Shown: in pieces, positions 11,725 to 22,786 of the stretch
Position numbering within the stretch: position 1 is the stretch's first letter
How the letters are laid out: each line of letters begins with the position of its first letter
NCBI RefSeq assembly: GCF_037893015.1
Contig: NC_133661.1
Coordinates: forward strand, 222,607,489 to 222,671,488
Reading direction: 5' to 3'
Source: Macrotis lagotis
Lineage: Eukaryota > Chordata > Mammalia > Peramelemorphia > Peramelidae
DNA: 64,000 nt
Position numbers and translations under genes: made by a program
Notes under the pieces: generated by a model
The model's database searches: none
What the model was told of the DNA's origin: nothing
Seen by the model: the letters and a program-made list of their open reading frames with translations, nothing else

Positions 11725-11975
11725 AAGGGGAATTTGATTTATTCTAATTGAGTTCAAATACAGCCTCAGATACTTAATAGCTTTGTGACTTTGGACAAGT
11801 CAAAAAGCTATTGTTTGCCTTAGTTTCTTCATCTGTTTGCCTCAGTTTTCTCATCTGTAAAATGAACTGGAGAAGGAAATGGCAAACCACTCCAGTATCT
11901 CTGCCAAGAAAACCCCAAATGGAGTCACAGAGAATTGGACATGATTGAAATTATTCCTCAACAAGAACAAATTCA
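11725..11975 (+). mobile_element. SINE-B
   Basis: Contains 'cctcagttttctcatctgta', 'ggagaaggaaatggcaaacc', 'actccagtatctctgccaag' and a tail ending 'caacaagaacaa'. The head is degraded and a piece of the core is duplicated. Confidence 0.9.
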
Positions 11976-12014
11976 GTTCAAAAGGCAGAATTAGGGGTAA
12001 TGGAAGCAAGGCAA

Positions 12015-12420
12015 TAAGCTTTTATTAGGCACTTACCATGAGCCATATGCTTTGTTAAGAATAGAGGATACGGGGCAGCTAGGTGGCACAGTGGATGGAA
12101 TACTGGCCCTGGAATCAGGAGTACCTGAGCTCAAATCTGACCTCAGACACATGATAATTACCTAGCCATGTGGCCCTGGGCAAGCCACTTAACTCCATTT
12201 GCCTTGCAAAAAAAAAAAAAAGGATAGAGGATACAATACAAGCAAAAAGTAAAAACCCTGCCCTCGAGGAGCTTACATTTTAATGGGAAAAGATGACATA
12301 AAAAGAACATGGGGGTGGGGATGGGGGGATGGTATAAAAGTACAAAGAGTGAGAAGCATATCCCGGAGGATAAAGACAGACAAGCAGCCCAAAATATTCC
12401 CCAAAAATGAGTCCTCCAGT
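12015..12420 (-). mobile_element. L2 3' end, antisense, split by a SINE-A
   Basis: 'cttttattaggcacttacca' before the SINE and 'ctgccctcgaggagcttaca' after it are adjacent parts of the antisense L2 terminus. This shows the SINE-A at 12072-12220 is younger. Confidence 0.8.
12072..12220 (+). mobile_element. SINE-A with TSD, inside L2
   Basis: Full head and A-tail. The TSD 'atagaggatac' is at 12061-12071 and 12224-12234. Confidence 0.95.
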
Positions 12421-12844
12421 TCTGGAGGAAATTGCCAGTAGGAGAAATAAAGCCAACATAAAAAAAGGAATGTTGTTGGAAGAGACCCCAGACTCTGAGG
12501 AAAATCCTAGGGTAAGACAGCAATTGCACCATGAAGGCAAAATCCAAAAAGCTACAGTCCAGATAGAAATAGATTCTATATAAGAAAAAAAATTCTGAAA
12601 AATTAGTAGTATCCATAAGTGACATGGACTGCCTTCCAAGGTAACACATTACACATCACTAAAGGTTTTTGAGTAAAGGGATAGCTAGGGTGGGGAGGTG
12701 GCAAGAGAAAGGGATTAGTCATAGAAAGGTTTCTTCAAGATACTTTCTACCAAATGACTGAAATCTCTTCCAAATCTAAGACTCCTTGAGACATGGATAT
12801 CAGGATGGAATCATCAAAGCAATAATCCCATCATACTCTGACAC

Positions 12845-13072
12845 AGTCAGCTAGATAGAATATTGGATCTTGAGTCAGGAAGACCTTTAATTCGAATCCA
12901 ACCTCAGAAACCTTACTAACCATGTGACCCTGAACAGATTACTTAACCCTATTACCTTAGTTGCCTCATCTGTAAAATGAGCTAGAGAAGGAAATGGTAA
13001 ACCTCTTCAGTATCTTTGCCAAAAAAATCCCAAATGGTCACGAAGAGTCTGACCTAGACCACTATTGAAGAT
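12845..13072 (+). mobile_element. SINE-B
   Basis: 'cagctagatagaatattgga' (head), 'gagctagagaaggaaatggt' and 'atctttgccaaaaaaatcc' are present in order. The tail is 'gtcacgaagagtctgacct'. Confidence 0.85.
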
Positions 13073-13264
13073 TGCACTCAGTTCTGTTTCAAAAGAATGC
13101 TTTTGAAAGAGCATTGATAAGTTGAATAATTCAGGGGAGAGTCATAGGGATAGGGAAGAGTCTATGAAGGAACTGAGGATGTTCAAAAGAGGAAAGAGAA
13201 AGCTCAGGAAATACATGGTGGCTACAATCAAGGATTTAAAATTATGTCACCTGAGTTAGATGAG

Positions 13265-13500
13265 GTGTTTGGCTTTGTCCCCAAAAGAGCAATGGATAGA
13301 ACTTTCAGGAAGTCCTGAATTCAAATTTGACCTTGGACACTTAGTATCTATATGACCTTGACCAATTCATTTAATCTCTCTGCCTCACTTATTATATTAA
13401 TAGGGATAATTAATAGCACCAACCTCAAAAGATTGTTTAGAGGTTCGAATGAGATAATGTTTGCAAGACATATTTAGTACTGGCACATTTTGGATGCCAT
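13265..13500 (+). mobile_element. SINE-C (MIR/CORE-type tail on tRNA head)
   Basis: The head 'gagcaatggatagaactttc' and core lead into 'agggataattaatagcacca', 'gagataatgtttgcaagaca' and 'actggcacatt', the MIR/L2-type tail. Confidence 0.75.
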
Positions 13501-13879
13501 GAAGATGCATATTTCTTTCCTTTTTCCCTTCCTCCACCTCCTTTCCTCTTAAGGGGAAAAAACGCAGATTTAGGTTTAAATCAAGGAAAAGGTAGAATTG
13601 CTGCCCTCTGTAGGTCATGTATTCCCCCTCATTGAAAGTCTTCAAGCTAAACTTTCATCACATAGGTTATAAATGATGCTTTTTAGGCATGGATTGACCA
13701 TGGAGAGGGAGGCACTTCTTACCTGTGAGATCACAGGGTCCTCTGACAACACCAATCTCTTCTTGGTTGGATTGTTGTCAGATTTTAGCCATATCAAAGA
13801 TGAATTTATGTTCCACTCATTCTTTGGAAAGCCAGAGATGCTGTTTCCAGATTTACTGTTTTCTTTCTTGTTTAAAGGT

Positions 13880-14240
13880 AGCTCAGGGGCTCCATGGATA
13901 GGGCCCTGGATCTGGAGTCACAAGAGGACCTGATCTCAGATACTTACTAACTTTGTGATTCTGGGCAAATCAGCTGTTTGCCTTGGTTTACTCAGACATT
14001 TACTTAGCTATATGACCTTGGGCAAGTCACTTAACTTAACCCTGATTACCTCACATCCAGGGCCATCTCCAGTCTAGTCACTGCATCCAGTTGGCTCCAG
14101 AGGTGAAAGTGAAGCTGGTGACTTAGCACAGCACCCCCCCACTCAAATTCAGTTCATGTGCTTGTCATGACATCATCTCTCTGATCAAAGGAGGGCATTT
14201 TTGCAAGGCATTTTATGAATCTTAAAACACTGTATAGATG
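13880..14240 (+). mobile_element. MAR-type SINE, first of two adjacent copies
   Basis: Head material (13880-14045) is followed by 'ccagggccatctccagtcta', 'gtgaagctggtgacttagca' and 'caaattcagttcatgtgctt', the long 3' module of the marsupial MAR-like SINE. It runs into a SINE-C-like 3' piece (14200-14240). The family name is not verified by library search. Confidence 0.7.
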
Positions 14241-14243
14241 CTT

Positions 14244-14372
14244 GCTAGTAATAGTAGTAGTGGTAATGGTGGTGGTGGTGGTGGTAATTAGTAGTAGTGG
14301 TAATGGGAGTGGTATTAGTAGTAGAAATAATGTTAGTAGTAGTAATAGTGCTAGTAGAAGTATTAGTAGTAA
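14244..14372. repeat. Imperfect (TAG/TGG/TAA) trinucleotide tract
   Basis: About 129 bases of GTA, GTG and TAA triplets. It starts where a SINE 3' tail ends, so it probably expanded from that tail. The long open frames on both strands here are artefacts of the 3-bp period. Confidence 0.9.
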
Positions 14373-14557
14373 TTGCCTCATACCCAGGGCCATCTCCAGT
14401 TGTCCTGATTCATATCTGACCACTAGACCCCGATGCCTCAGGAGGAGAAAGTGAGGCTGGTGTCTTAGCACAGCACCCCCTCACTCAAATCCAATTCATG
14501 TGCTTGTTTTGATAGCATATCCCTGATGTCATGGTCTTCTTTGAAAACAAAGGACAT
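14373..14557 (+). mobile_element. MAR-type SINE, second copy; target of the L1
   Basis: Repeats the 'ccagggccatctccagttgt' to 'gtgaggctggtgtcttagca' module and ends in 'tcttctttgaaaacaaagga'. The rest of its 3' tail ('acaacaataacaac') lies after 21565, so the L1 split this SINE near its 3' end. Confidence 0.85.
14543..14557 (+). repeat. L1 target site duplication, 5' copy
   Basis: 'gaaaacaaaggacat' is repeated exactly at 21551-21565. It fixes the L1 ends at 14558 and 21550. Confidence 0.97.
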
Positions 14558-15322
14558 CGGCCAAGATGGCGGAGAGAAGACAGGCACAGTGCTAAAGTCT
14601 CCTGATCTCTTCCCCATCTATTATATGAAACAAACCTCTTAAAAGAAATCTGACCCACAAAACCCAGAAAGAAAAGCTAGGAGAAAGAACATCTACCTCA
14701 GGATTTGTCTCCCCCAGCAGCCCTGGAAGAATTCATTCGGGTGACTGTGGGCTCAGATGGAGGATCAGCCCCAATCAACCAAATTAGCAGCTGATTTGGA
14801 GCTGGGAGTCTGAGGGCCCGAGAGCCCGACCTGCTGGATCGGTGGTGGGGCTAGATGGCAGGAGCTTGGGTCGGCTGGGGAGTAGAGACTTTGGTGTTGG
14901 TGCTATCCCCTGGGAGCTTGTGGACAGGGCTGAGGGGAGAGTTCTGGAGCAGTAAAGCCTCGGACACCATCCCTGGGCTCCTCAGGTCTGAGGTCGGAGT
15001 CCCATTACAACTCAGACTTTTTCCCTAACTAAAACTAATTCTGCCTCAGTCCCAGGTGTATGAGCAGAAGAACCAGCCCAGCTGAGGAATGACTTCAGGC
15101 CAGGGTAAAGCCCACCATTGATTGAAGGCAAAAGAATTCAATAGCTCCAACTCCTCCCTTCAAGCAAAGGGAGAAGGCCTCCCAACCAAGGTCACAGACA
15201 CTCCAGAGAGGGCAACCAGCACCTCCTACTGGCCAGCTGGAGAAATTGTATTCAGTGAGTAAAGCCTTTAGTGATCCCAAGCCCCTGTGAACCAGCCCCT
15301 CCCCAACTCAGGTCTTAGCAAA
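14558..15322 (+). promoter_or_regulatory. L1 5'UTR / internal promoter
   Basis: Starts 'cggccaagatggcggagaga'. The 'caagatggcgg' box at 14562-14572 matches a YY1 site like that known at the human L1 start. The UTR is relatively GC-rich up to about 15050. The ORF1 ATG is at 15323. Confidence 0.8.
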
Positions 15323-15519
15323 ATGAAGAAGGGTCAGTGGAAAGGTGGATCCATAGAAAAATTCTTGGAAGGGAAAGACCCTAACTCAGAGACACCTGGA
15401 ACCTCTGAGAAGAATACAATCTGGTCTTCAGCACAGAAAGACTTCCTTGAAGAAATAAAGAAGGAGCTTAAAAATTTGGGAGAGACAATTAATACCATAC
15501 AACAAGAAAACAAAACCTT

Positions 15520-15677
15520 GGGGCGGCTAGGTGGCGTAGTGGATAAAGTACCGGCCTTGGAGTCAGGAGTACCTGGGTTCAAATCTGGTCTCAAACACTT
15601 CATAATTACCTAGCTGTGTGGCCTTGGGCAAGCCACTTAACCCCATTTGCCTTGCAAAAACCTAAAAAAAAAAAAAA
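15520..15677 (+). mobile_element. SINE-A inserted in L1 ORF1
   Basis: Full SINE-A with 'ggggcggctaggtggcgtag' head and poly-A. The short TSD 'aaaacctt' is at 15512-15519 and 15678-15685. It postdates the L1. Confidence 0.95.
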
Positions 15678-15693
15678 AAAACCTTAGAAAGTA

Positions 15694-15896
15694 CAATTGG
15701 ACAAATATAAAAGGAGAATAAATCTCTCACAGCATCAATTGGACCAATGCAAAATGAGAATAAATCTATCAGATCCTCAATTGGATAAATGCAAAATGAG
15801 AACGATTTTCTCAGATCTTCAAATGGGCAAATGCAAAAAGAAATTAATTCTCTCAAAACCTCAATTGGTCAAATGGAAAGCTCTTTCAAAAGTAGA
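15694..15896 (+). repeat. 42-bp tandem repeats in the ORF1 coiled coil
   Basis: Units beginning 'caattgga' or close variants start at 15694, 15736, 15778, 15820 and 15862. Each encodes 14 residues (two heptads) of the type S-I-G-x-M-Q-N-E-N-x. Because 42 is a multiple of 3, a second frame is also open for 97 codons here, a shadow. Confidence 0.9.
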
Positions 15897-16572
15897 ATTG
15901 ACCAATTGGAAAAGGAGTTGCAAAAGGTTAATGAAGAAAACCCCTCCCCCAAAAAAAGAATGGAGTCTACAGATACTAATGACTCCATGAGACAGCAAGA
16001 GTCAGTTAAACAAAATGAAAAAAATAGAAAAAATAGAAGCAAATGTAAAAGACCTCATCAACAAAACTGCTGACCTCAAGAATAGATCAAGGAGGGGCAA
16101 CCTGAAAATTATAGGACTTCCTGAAAACATTGAAGAGAAAAAAAAGCCTGGACTTAATATTACAGGATCTAGTGATGGAAAACTGCCCTGATATCATGGA
16201 ATCAGAGCGCAAAGTAGTTATTGAAAGAGTACATAGATCCCCACCAGAAAAAGATCCTAAAATGAAAACACCAAGGAATGTTGTGGCCAAATTCCAGAAC
16301 TATCAGATAAAAGAGAAAATCCTACAAGAAACAATTTAAATATCAAGGAGCCACAGTAAGGATCATGCAGGACCTGGCTGCATCAACATTAAGGGATCGA
16401 AGGGCCTAGAATGAGATATTTCAAAGAGCAAGGGAGCTTGGAATGCAGCCAAGAACTACTTTCCTGCAAAACCAAGCCTTCTCTTCCAGGGGGAAAAAGA
16501 TGGACATTCAACAAAATGGAAGAATTCCAAAAATTTCTGATGAAAAGACCAGAGCTAAACAGAAAATTTTGA

Positions 16573-17390
16573 CATCAAGCAGGAGGTTCAAGAAACACAT
16601 GAAAAGGTAAAAAAAAAGGGGGGGGTGGTAAAAGGAAAAAAATGCAATCCAGTAAGTTGAAACTGGCTATATCCCAGCATGGGGGTTAAAAGATTCGCAT
16701 AAATCTTGAGAATTATAACTCTAACAGAGAGAATATACCTAGCCAGAAATGATGGACATTCATGACCTATCCATGAGACTGCTATCTAAAGAGATGTAAC
16801 TGGCTTTAACCCCACTTGGGAGACTCTAATAATTCTCAGAAATTTTGACTCTATTGGATAGAATATACTGAACTAGAAGGGACAGACACTCAGACTTTTC
16901 TATGACTTAGATAGAATGATCTAAAAAACACTACCTCCTTGAAAAATGGGGACAGGAAAGAGACTGGAGGAGGGAGGGGATTGAATGGGGTAAATCTCAT
17001 TACACTAATAGGTACAAAAAACCTATGGTAATAGAGGGGAAGAAGGGAGCAGATGAGAAACACCTGAATCTTCTTCTCATCAGACTTGGCTTAAAGTCAA
17101 CCTACACATACTCAGTGAACTTATAAAACATCTAACCTATCAAGTATTAAAAGGGGAAAAGGGGAGGGGGGACAGAGAAAGGGAAGGGGGTGGGGGAAAG
17201 GGGGGAAATAACAAAAGGAAGGGAAGGGAAAAGGGAAAAAGGGAAAGGGGAAAGAAAGGGGAGAGGGTAATATAGGAGGGCAAACACTGAAGGGGGTGGT
17301 ATTCAGAAACAAAATACTGGGGAATATGGATAAAGGGGGGAGAAAGGGGGAAAACTACAAACAGAGGGAAGATAGCACAGAGGGCAATGA
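16573..17390 (+). other. Long L1 inter-ORF region with purine tract
   Basis: About 0.8 kb separates ORF1 from ORF2, far longer than the few dozen bases in human L1. About 17140-17275 is almost pure purine on the + strand (runs of 'gggaaagggg'). No frame is open. It could act as a translation reinitiation region; that is inference. Confidence 0.8.
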
Positions 17391-20300
17391 AGAATTAGTA
17401 ATCATAACCTTGAATGTGAATGGGATGAACTCTCTCTTAAAACATAAGCAAATAGCAGAGTAGATTAAAAACCAGAATCCTACAATATGCTGCTTACAAG
17501 AAACTCATTTGAAGCAGAGATATACATATAGAGTAAAGGTAAAAGGTTAGAGCAAAATATATTTTGCTTCAGCTGAAGTAAAAAAAAAAAGCAGGGGTAG
17601 CAGTCCTTATCTCAGACAAAGCAGCAGTGAAAATAGATAGCATTAAAAGAGGTAAGGAAGGAAACTTTATCCTCTTAAAAGGTACCATAAACAATAAAGT
17701 CATTTCAATACTGAATATATATGCACCCAGTGGGACAGCACCCAAATTCTTAGAGGAGAAGCTGAAAGAACTACAGGAAGACATAGACAGCAAAACTCTA
17801 TTAGTGGGAGACCTCAACCTCCTGCTATCAGATCTAGATAAATTGAATCATAAAATAAACAAAAAAGAAGTTAAGGAGGTAAATAGATTGTTAGAAAAAT
17901 TAGATATGGTAGACTTATGGGGGACAGTGAACGGGGATAGAAAGGAATATACCTTTTTCTCTGCAGTACATGGAACTTATACAAAAATTGACCTTGTATC
18001 AGGACATAAAAACCTAATGATCAACTGTAGAAAGGCAGAAATAGTGAATACATCTTTCTCAGATCACAATACAATAAAAGTCATATGCAATACTGGGCCA
18101 AGGAGATATAGACCCAGAACAAATTGGAAACTGAATAACCTCATTTTAAAAAATGAGTGGAGCAAAAAGCAAATTATACAAAGAATTAACCATTTTATCC
18201 TAGATAATGATAATAATGAAACAACATACCAAAACCTATGGGATTCATTCAAAGTGATTCTCAGGGGATATATTATAGCTCTAAATGTTACATGAATAAA
18301 TTGGAGAAAAAGGAAATCAATGAACTAAACATACAACTAAAAAAATTAGAGAAAGAACAAATTAAAAATCCCCAATTAAATACCAAATTAGAAATTCTAA
18401 AAATTAAAGGAGAAATTAACAAAATCAAAGGCAAAAAAACTATTGAATTAATAAATAAAACCAAAAGTTGGTATTATGAAAAAAACCAATAAAATTGATA
18501 AACCTCTGGTCAATTTGATTAAAAAAAGAAAGAAGAAAACCAAATTGCTAGTATCATAAATGAAAAAGGTGAACTCACCACCAATGAGGAGGAAATTAAA
18601 GTAATAATTCAAAATTATTTTGCCCAACTCTATGCCAATAAATTTGATAATTCAAGTGAAACGGATATTTACAAAAATATAACTTGCCCAGGTTAAATGA
18701 AGAAGAGATTAAATACCTAAACAACCCTATCTCAGAAAAAGAAATTCAACAAGCCATTACTGAACTCCCTAAAAAAAAATCTCCAGGGCCTGATGGATTC
18801 ACAAGTGAATTCTACCAAACATTTAAGGAACAATTGGTTCCAATTCTATATAAACTCTTTGGAAAAATAGAGAAAGATGGAACTCTGCCTAACTCTTTCT
18901 ATGAAACCAATATGGTACTGTTACCTAAACCAGGAAGAGTTAAAACAGAGAAAAAATTATAGAACTATTTCGCTGATGAATATAGATGCAAAAATCCTAA
19001 ATAAAATCTTAGCAAAATGATTACAACAAGTTGTCACTAGGATAATACATTATGATCAAGTAGGATTTATTCCAGGAACGCAGGGTTGGTTCAATATTAG
19101 GAAAACTGTTAGTATACTCAATTATATCAACAACAAACCTATCAGAAATCATATGATCATATCAATAGATGCTGAAAAAGCTTTTGATAAAATACAGCAT
19201 CCATTCCTATTAAAGACACTAGAGAATGTAGGAATAAACAGACTGTTCCTTAAAATAATTAGCAGTATCTATCTGAAACCATCAACAAGCATTATATTCA
19301 ATGGGGAGAGGCTAGAGACATTCCCAATAAGATCAGGGGTGAAACAAGGGTGCCCATTATCACCACTACTATTGAATATTGTATTAGAAATGTTAGCATC
19401 AGCAATTAGAGAAGAAAAAGAAATTGAAGGAATTAGAATTGGGAAGGAAGAGACAAAACTCTCACTCTTTGCAGATGACATGATGGTCTACCTACAGAAT
19501 CCCAAGAAATCATCCAAAAATCTACTGGAAACAATTAGCAATTTTAGCAAAGTTGCAGGTTATAAAATAAACACTCATAAATCTTCAACTTTTCTATATA
19601 TGTCTAGCAAGATACAGCAGGAAGAGCTAGAAAGAGAAATCCCATTCAAAGTAACCTCAGACAATATAAAATACTTGGGAGTCTATTTGCCAAGACAGAC
19701 TCAGAATATTTTAGAAAACAATTATAAAACACTTCTCATGCAAATTAAATCAGATTTAAATAACTGGGCAAATATCAACTGCTCATGGATAGGTAGAGCT
19801 AATATAATAAAAATGACAATTCTACCAAAACTAAACTATCTGTTTAGTGCCCTACCAATCAAAATTCCAGAAGATTACTTTAATGAGTTAGAAAAAATTG
19901 TAAGTAAATTCATATGGAGAAATAAAAAGTCAAGAATTGCCAGGAGCTTAATGGAAAAAAGTGCAAAAGAAGGTGGCTTAGCCCTACCTGATCTAAAATT
20001 ATATTATAAAGCATCAGTCAGCAAAACTGTTTGGTATTGGCTAAGAAATAGAGTAGTGGACCAGTGGAATAGAGTAGGCGTAAAAGCAGGAGATGATTAT
20101 AGTAAGCTGCTCTTTGATAAACCCAAAGAGTCCAGCCATTGGGATAAAAACTCCCTCTTTGATAAAAAACTGCTGGGATAATTGGAAATTAGTATGGAAG
20201 AAACTATGATTAGACCAACACCTCACACCCTTTACCAAGATAAGATCCAAATGGTTACAGGACATAGACATAAAAACAATACTATAAGCAAATTAGAAGA

Positions 20301-21180
20301 TCAAGGACTAGTTTACCTGTCAGATCTATGGAAAGGAGAGCAGTTTATGACTAAGGAAGAGTTGGAGAACATCACCAAAAACCAATTAGATGATTTCAAT
20401 TACATTAAATTAAAAAGCTTTTGCACAGACAAAACCAATGTAACCAAGATCAAAAGAAATGTAGTAAACTGGGAAACAATCTTTACAACTAATGATTCTG
20501 ACAAAGGACTCATTTCTAAAATATACAGAGAACTGAGTCATATTTGTAAAACAGAAAGCCATTTCCCCAATTGACAAATGATCAAAGGATATGCAAAGGC
20601 AATTTACAGATGAGGAGATCAAAGCAATCCATAGCCATATGAAAAAATGCTCTAAATCATTAATTATTAGAGAAATGCAAATTAAAGCTTCTCTGAGGTA
20701 CCACCTCATACCTCTCAGATTGGCCAATAAGACCAGGAAGGATAATGATCATTGTTGGAAGGGTTGTGGGAAATCTGGGATACTATTACACTGTGGGTGG
20801 AGCTGTGAACTCATCTAACTCTTCTGGAGAGCTATTTGAAACTATGCCCAAAGGGCAACAAAAATGTGCATACCCTTTGACCCAGCAATACCACTACTGG
20901 ATCTATACCCAGAAGAGATGAGGAAAAAGGGTAAAAACATTACATATTTATAGCAGCCCTGTTTGTGGTGGCAAAGAATTGGAAATCAAGTAAATGTCCT
21001 TCAATTGGGGAATGGCTTAGCAAACTGTGGTATATGTATGTCATGGAACACTATTGTTCTATTAGAAACCAGGAGGGATGGGATTTCAGGGAAGCCTGGA
21101 GGGATTTGCATGAACTGATGCTGAGTGAGATGAGCAGAACCAGAAAAACACTGTACACCCTAACAGCAGCATGGGAGTGA
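17391..21180 (+). pseudogene. L1 ORF2 (endonuclease-reverse transcriptase), disrupted
   Basis: The endonuclease starts at about 17405 (TLNVNGMNSLLKHKQ, CCLQETHLK), shifts frame near 17590, then runs open 17627-18295 with NIYAP, VGDLNLLLSDLDK and the catalytic SFSDHN. The GDFN motif reads GDLN here. The RT begins with [20 protein letters not shown] (18720-18810) and, after stops, continues open at 19153-20181 with IDAEKAFDKIQHPF, RSGVKQGCPLSPLL and the intact active site SLFADDMMVYLQ (about 19465-19500). A shift at about 20170 leads to the C-terminal domain (LYQDKIQMV, LVYLSDLWKGEQF, NYIKLKSFCTDKTN) and the tail ends MLSEMSRTRKTL. The family nicks target DNA and reverse-transcribes L1 RNA. Multiple shifts make it non-functional. 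Confidence 0.95.
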
Positions 21181-21550
21181 TGTTCAACCTTGAAGGATTT
21201 GCTCATTCCATCAGTACAACAATCGGGAACAATTTGGGGCTGTCTGCGAAGGAGAGTGCCATCTGTACCCAGATAAGGAGCTGTGGAGTTTGAACAAAAT
21301 TCAAGGACTATTCCCTTTAATTTAGAAAAAAACAGATATCTTTTTGTCTGATCTGGTTACCATTTAGACTTCTCTTCTTTAAGGATATGATTTCTCTCTC
21401 ATTACACCCAATTTGGATCAAGGTACGACATGGAAACAAAGTAAAGACTGTCAGATTTCTTTCCGTGGGGGGCTGGGGGGAGAGAAGTAAGATTGGGGGG
21501 GAAAATTGTAAAACTCAATTAATATCTTTAATAAAAATTAATTAAAAGAA

Positions 21551-21565
21551 GAAAACAAAGGACAT
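21551..21565 (+). repeat. L1 target site duplication, 3' copy
   Basis: Exact match to 14543-14557. It is followed by 'acaacaataacaac', the displaced tail of the host MAR-type SINE. Confidence 0.97.
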
Positions 21566-22084
21566 ACAACAATAACAACATTAGTAGTGATTGTGGTGAT
21601 GATAGTTACTAGACAGATTCTTTATATTTCATTTCTAAAGACTGTTCAGGTCATCATTGTGAGTTCTTCACAGACTATATGTTATTATTATATGGTTAGG
21701 ATGAAATATAAGCAAAGAGGGGATAAGCAGGCACATAGAGTCTCACAGATGTAAGGTGGAAATTTAGGTAAGAAATCATATGCATTTCATTCCTAAAGAG
21801 AAAGTGTCCACGTGTAGGAATATTCAATATGCCTTTATTTCTAGAGGTAGTATGGTAAATCAAAAGATTGACAGTTGGAGATCTTTAGTGGACTAAGCTC
21901 TAGTTCAGGTTTAAATATCCCTGTGCTACCATGAGTGAATACATGGAAGGACAGAGGGAGGGAGGAAGGAATAGATAGAGGATTAGAGGAATGAATGGAT
22001 GGGTGAAGGGAATGAGGGATGAATGGATAAGATGGAGAGATGGAGAAAGGGATGGAGAAGGAAAGATTTATTATGAGAGGGAGG
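21566..22084. other. Intergenic, with GGA/GAT-rich low complexity
   Basis: About 21940-22080 is purine-rich with 'gaatggatgg' and 'gagagatgga' runs. The rest looks unique. No gene is seen. Confidence 0.5.
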
Positions 22085-22543
22085 GAAAAATTTATTATTC
22101 AGTTGTTATGTCCCAAGTACCAAACTAAGTGCTGGGATATACATAGCACAGTAAGACAGAACTCTCAAGGAAACCACTTTCTAGAGGAGACATAAGAGGA
22201 TTCAGGTACCAAGGATACAGGGGCATCGTGACAGGGCAGGTGTTAAGGTCTGGTAGTTAGGGACTCTCTATCCATCCAAATGGTACCAAATCTTCTCTTT
22301 CTACTAATTGTGCTAACTTTGGCAAGTCAGTTTACAAGTCAATCAACAAATATTTATTAAACACCTACTGTGTGTGTGCCAGATGCTATGCTAAATAAAA
22401 TATTGCCTGCTCTTAGGAAGTATATATTCTTTAGAATCTATCTCAAATAGGAACAAAGTAATCTTGGAAAACAAGGCAGATTGGGAAGGGGGCTGGGCAG
22501 GAAGGAGTTGGGACCAAGAGGAATTTTCTGCAATAGAAGATTC

Positions 22544-22712
22544 TTTCTTTTTTTTTTTTTTTTTTTTTAGGTTTTTGCAAGGCAAATGAGATTAAGTGGC
22601 TTGCCCAAGGCCACACAGCTAGGTAATTATTAAGTGTCTGAGACCAGATTTGAACCCAGGTACTCCTGACTCCAGGGCCGGTGCTTTATCTACTGCACCA
22701 CCTAGCTGCCCC
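22544..22712 (-). mobile_element. SINE-A, full length, antisense
   Basis: T-run, 'aggtttttgcaaggcaaatg' and 'ccacctagctgcccc'. The flanking direct repeat 'tagaagattc' is at 22534-22543 and 22713-22722. Confidence 0.95.
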
Positions 22713-22722
22713 TAGAAGATTC

Positions 22723-22786
22723 CTTTTTTTTTTTTTTAGATTTTTCATGGCAATGGGGTTAAGTGGCTTGCCCAAGGCCACACGGC
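22723..22786 (-). mobile_element. Truncated SINE-A, antisense, at the same target site
   Basis: Only the 3' 50-60 bases ('gcaatggggttaagtggctt') and A-tail (as T-run) remain. A third 'tagaagatt' follows at 22787-22795, so the same target sequence flanks both insertions. Confidence 0.85.

Larger units (their letters stand above)
15323..16572 (+). pseudogene. L1 ORF1 (RNA-binding chaperone), disrupted
   Basis: The start is MKKGQWKGGSIEKFLEGK, followed by an acidic linker and a coiled-coil region (KKELKNLGETINTIQQENK). The frame is broken by a SINE-A at 15520-15677. After it come 14-residue repeats such as SIGPMQNENKSIRS. The RRM-like part starts at NLKIIGLPENIEEKK (about 16095-16140). After a frameshift, the remainder continues as LDLILQDLVMENCPDIMES, HRSPPEKDPKMK and AKFQNYQIKEKIL. 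The C-terminal block ends near 16572 (PELNRKF then stop). In the family ORF1p trimerises through the coiled coil and coats L1 RNA. The copy carries internal stops, at least two shifts and one insertion, so it makes no ORF1p. Confidence 0.93.
14558..21550 (+). mobile_element. Full-length L1 retrotransposon, inactive
   Basis: About 7.0 kb bounded by an exact 15-bp TSD. Order: 5'UTR (14558-15322), ORF1 (15323-about 16572), an unusually long purine-rich inter-ORF region (about 16573-17390), ORF2 (about 17391-21180), 3'UTR with G-run and 'aataaaaattaattaaaaga' tail. L1 copies itself by target-primed reverse transcription. This copy is dead: ORF1 carries a SINE, stops and shifts, and ORF2 is broken into at least five frames. 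The conserved EN, RT and C-terminal blocks are all recognisable in order and the FADD catalytic motif is intact, so decay is moderate. Confidence 0.97.

Noticed and set aside
12158..12649. 163-codon and 119-codon - strand frames
   Set aside because: They overlap a SINE-A and L2 and have no domain; both are antisense shadows.
14154..14471. Open frames on both strands over the trinucleotide tract
   Set aside because: A 3-bp period keeps frames open on both strands. The products are low-complexity (LLLLL, ITTTT, VVVV).
15697..15990. 97-codon + frame in the L1 ORF1 repeat region
   Set aside because: It is the alternative frame of the 42-bp array; the true ORF1p frame is the one giving SIGQMQNEN heptads.
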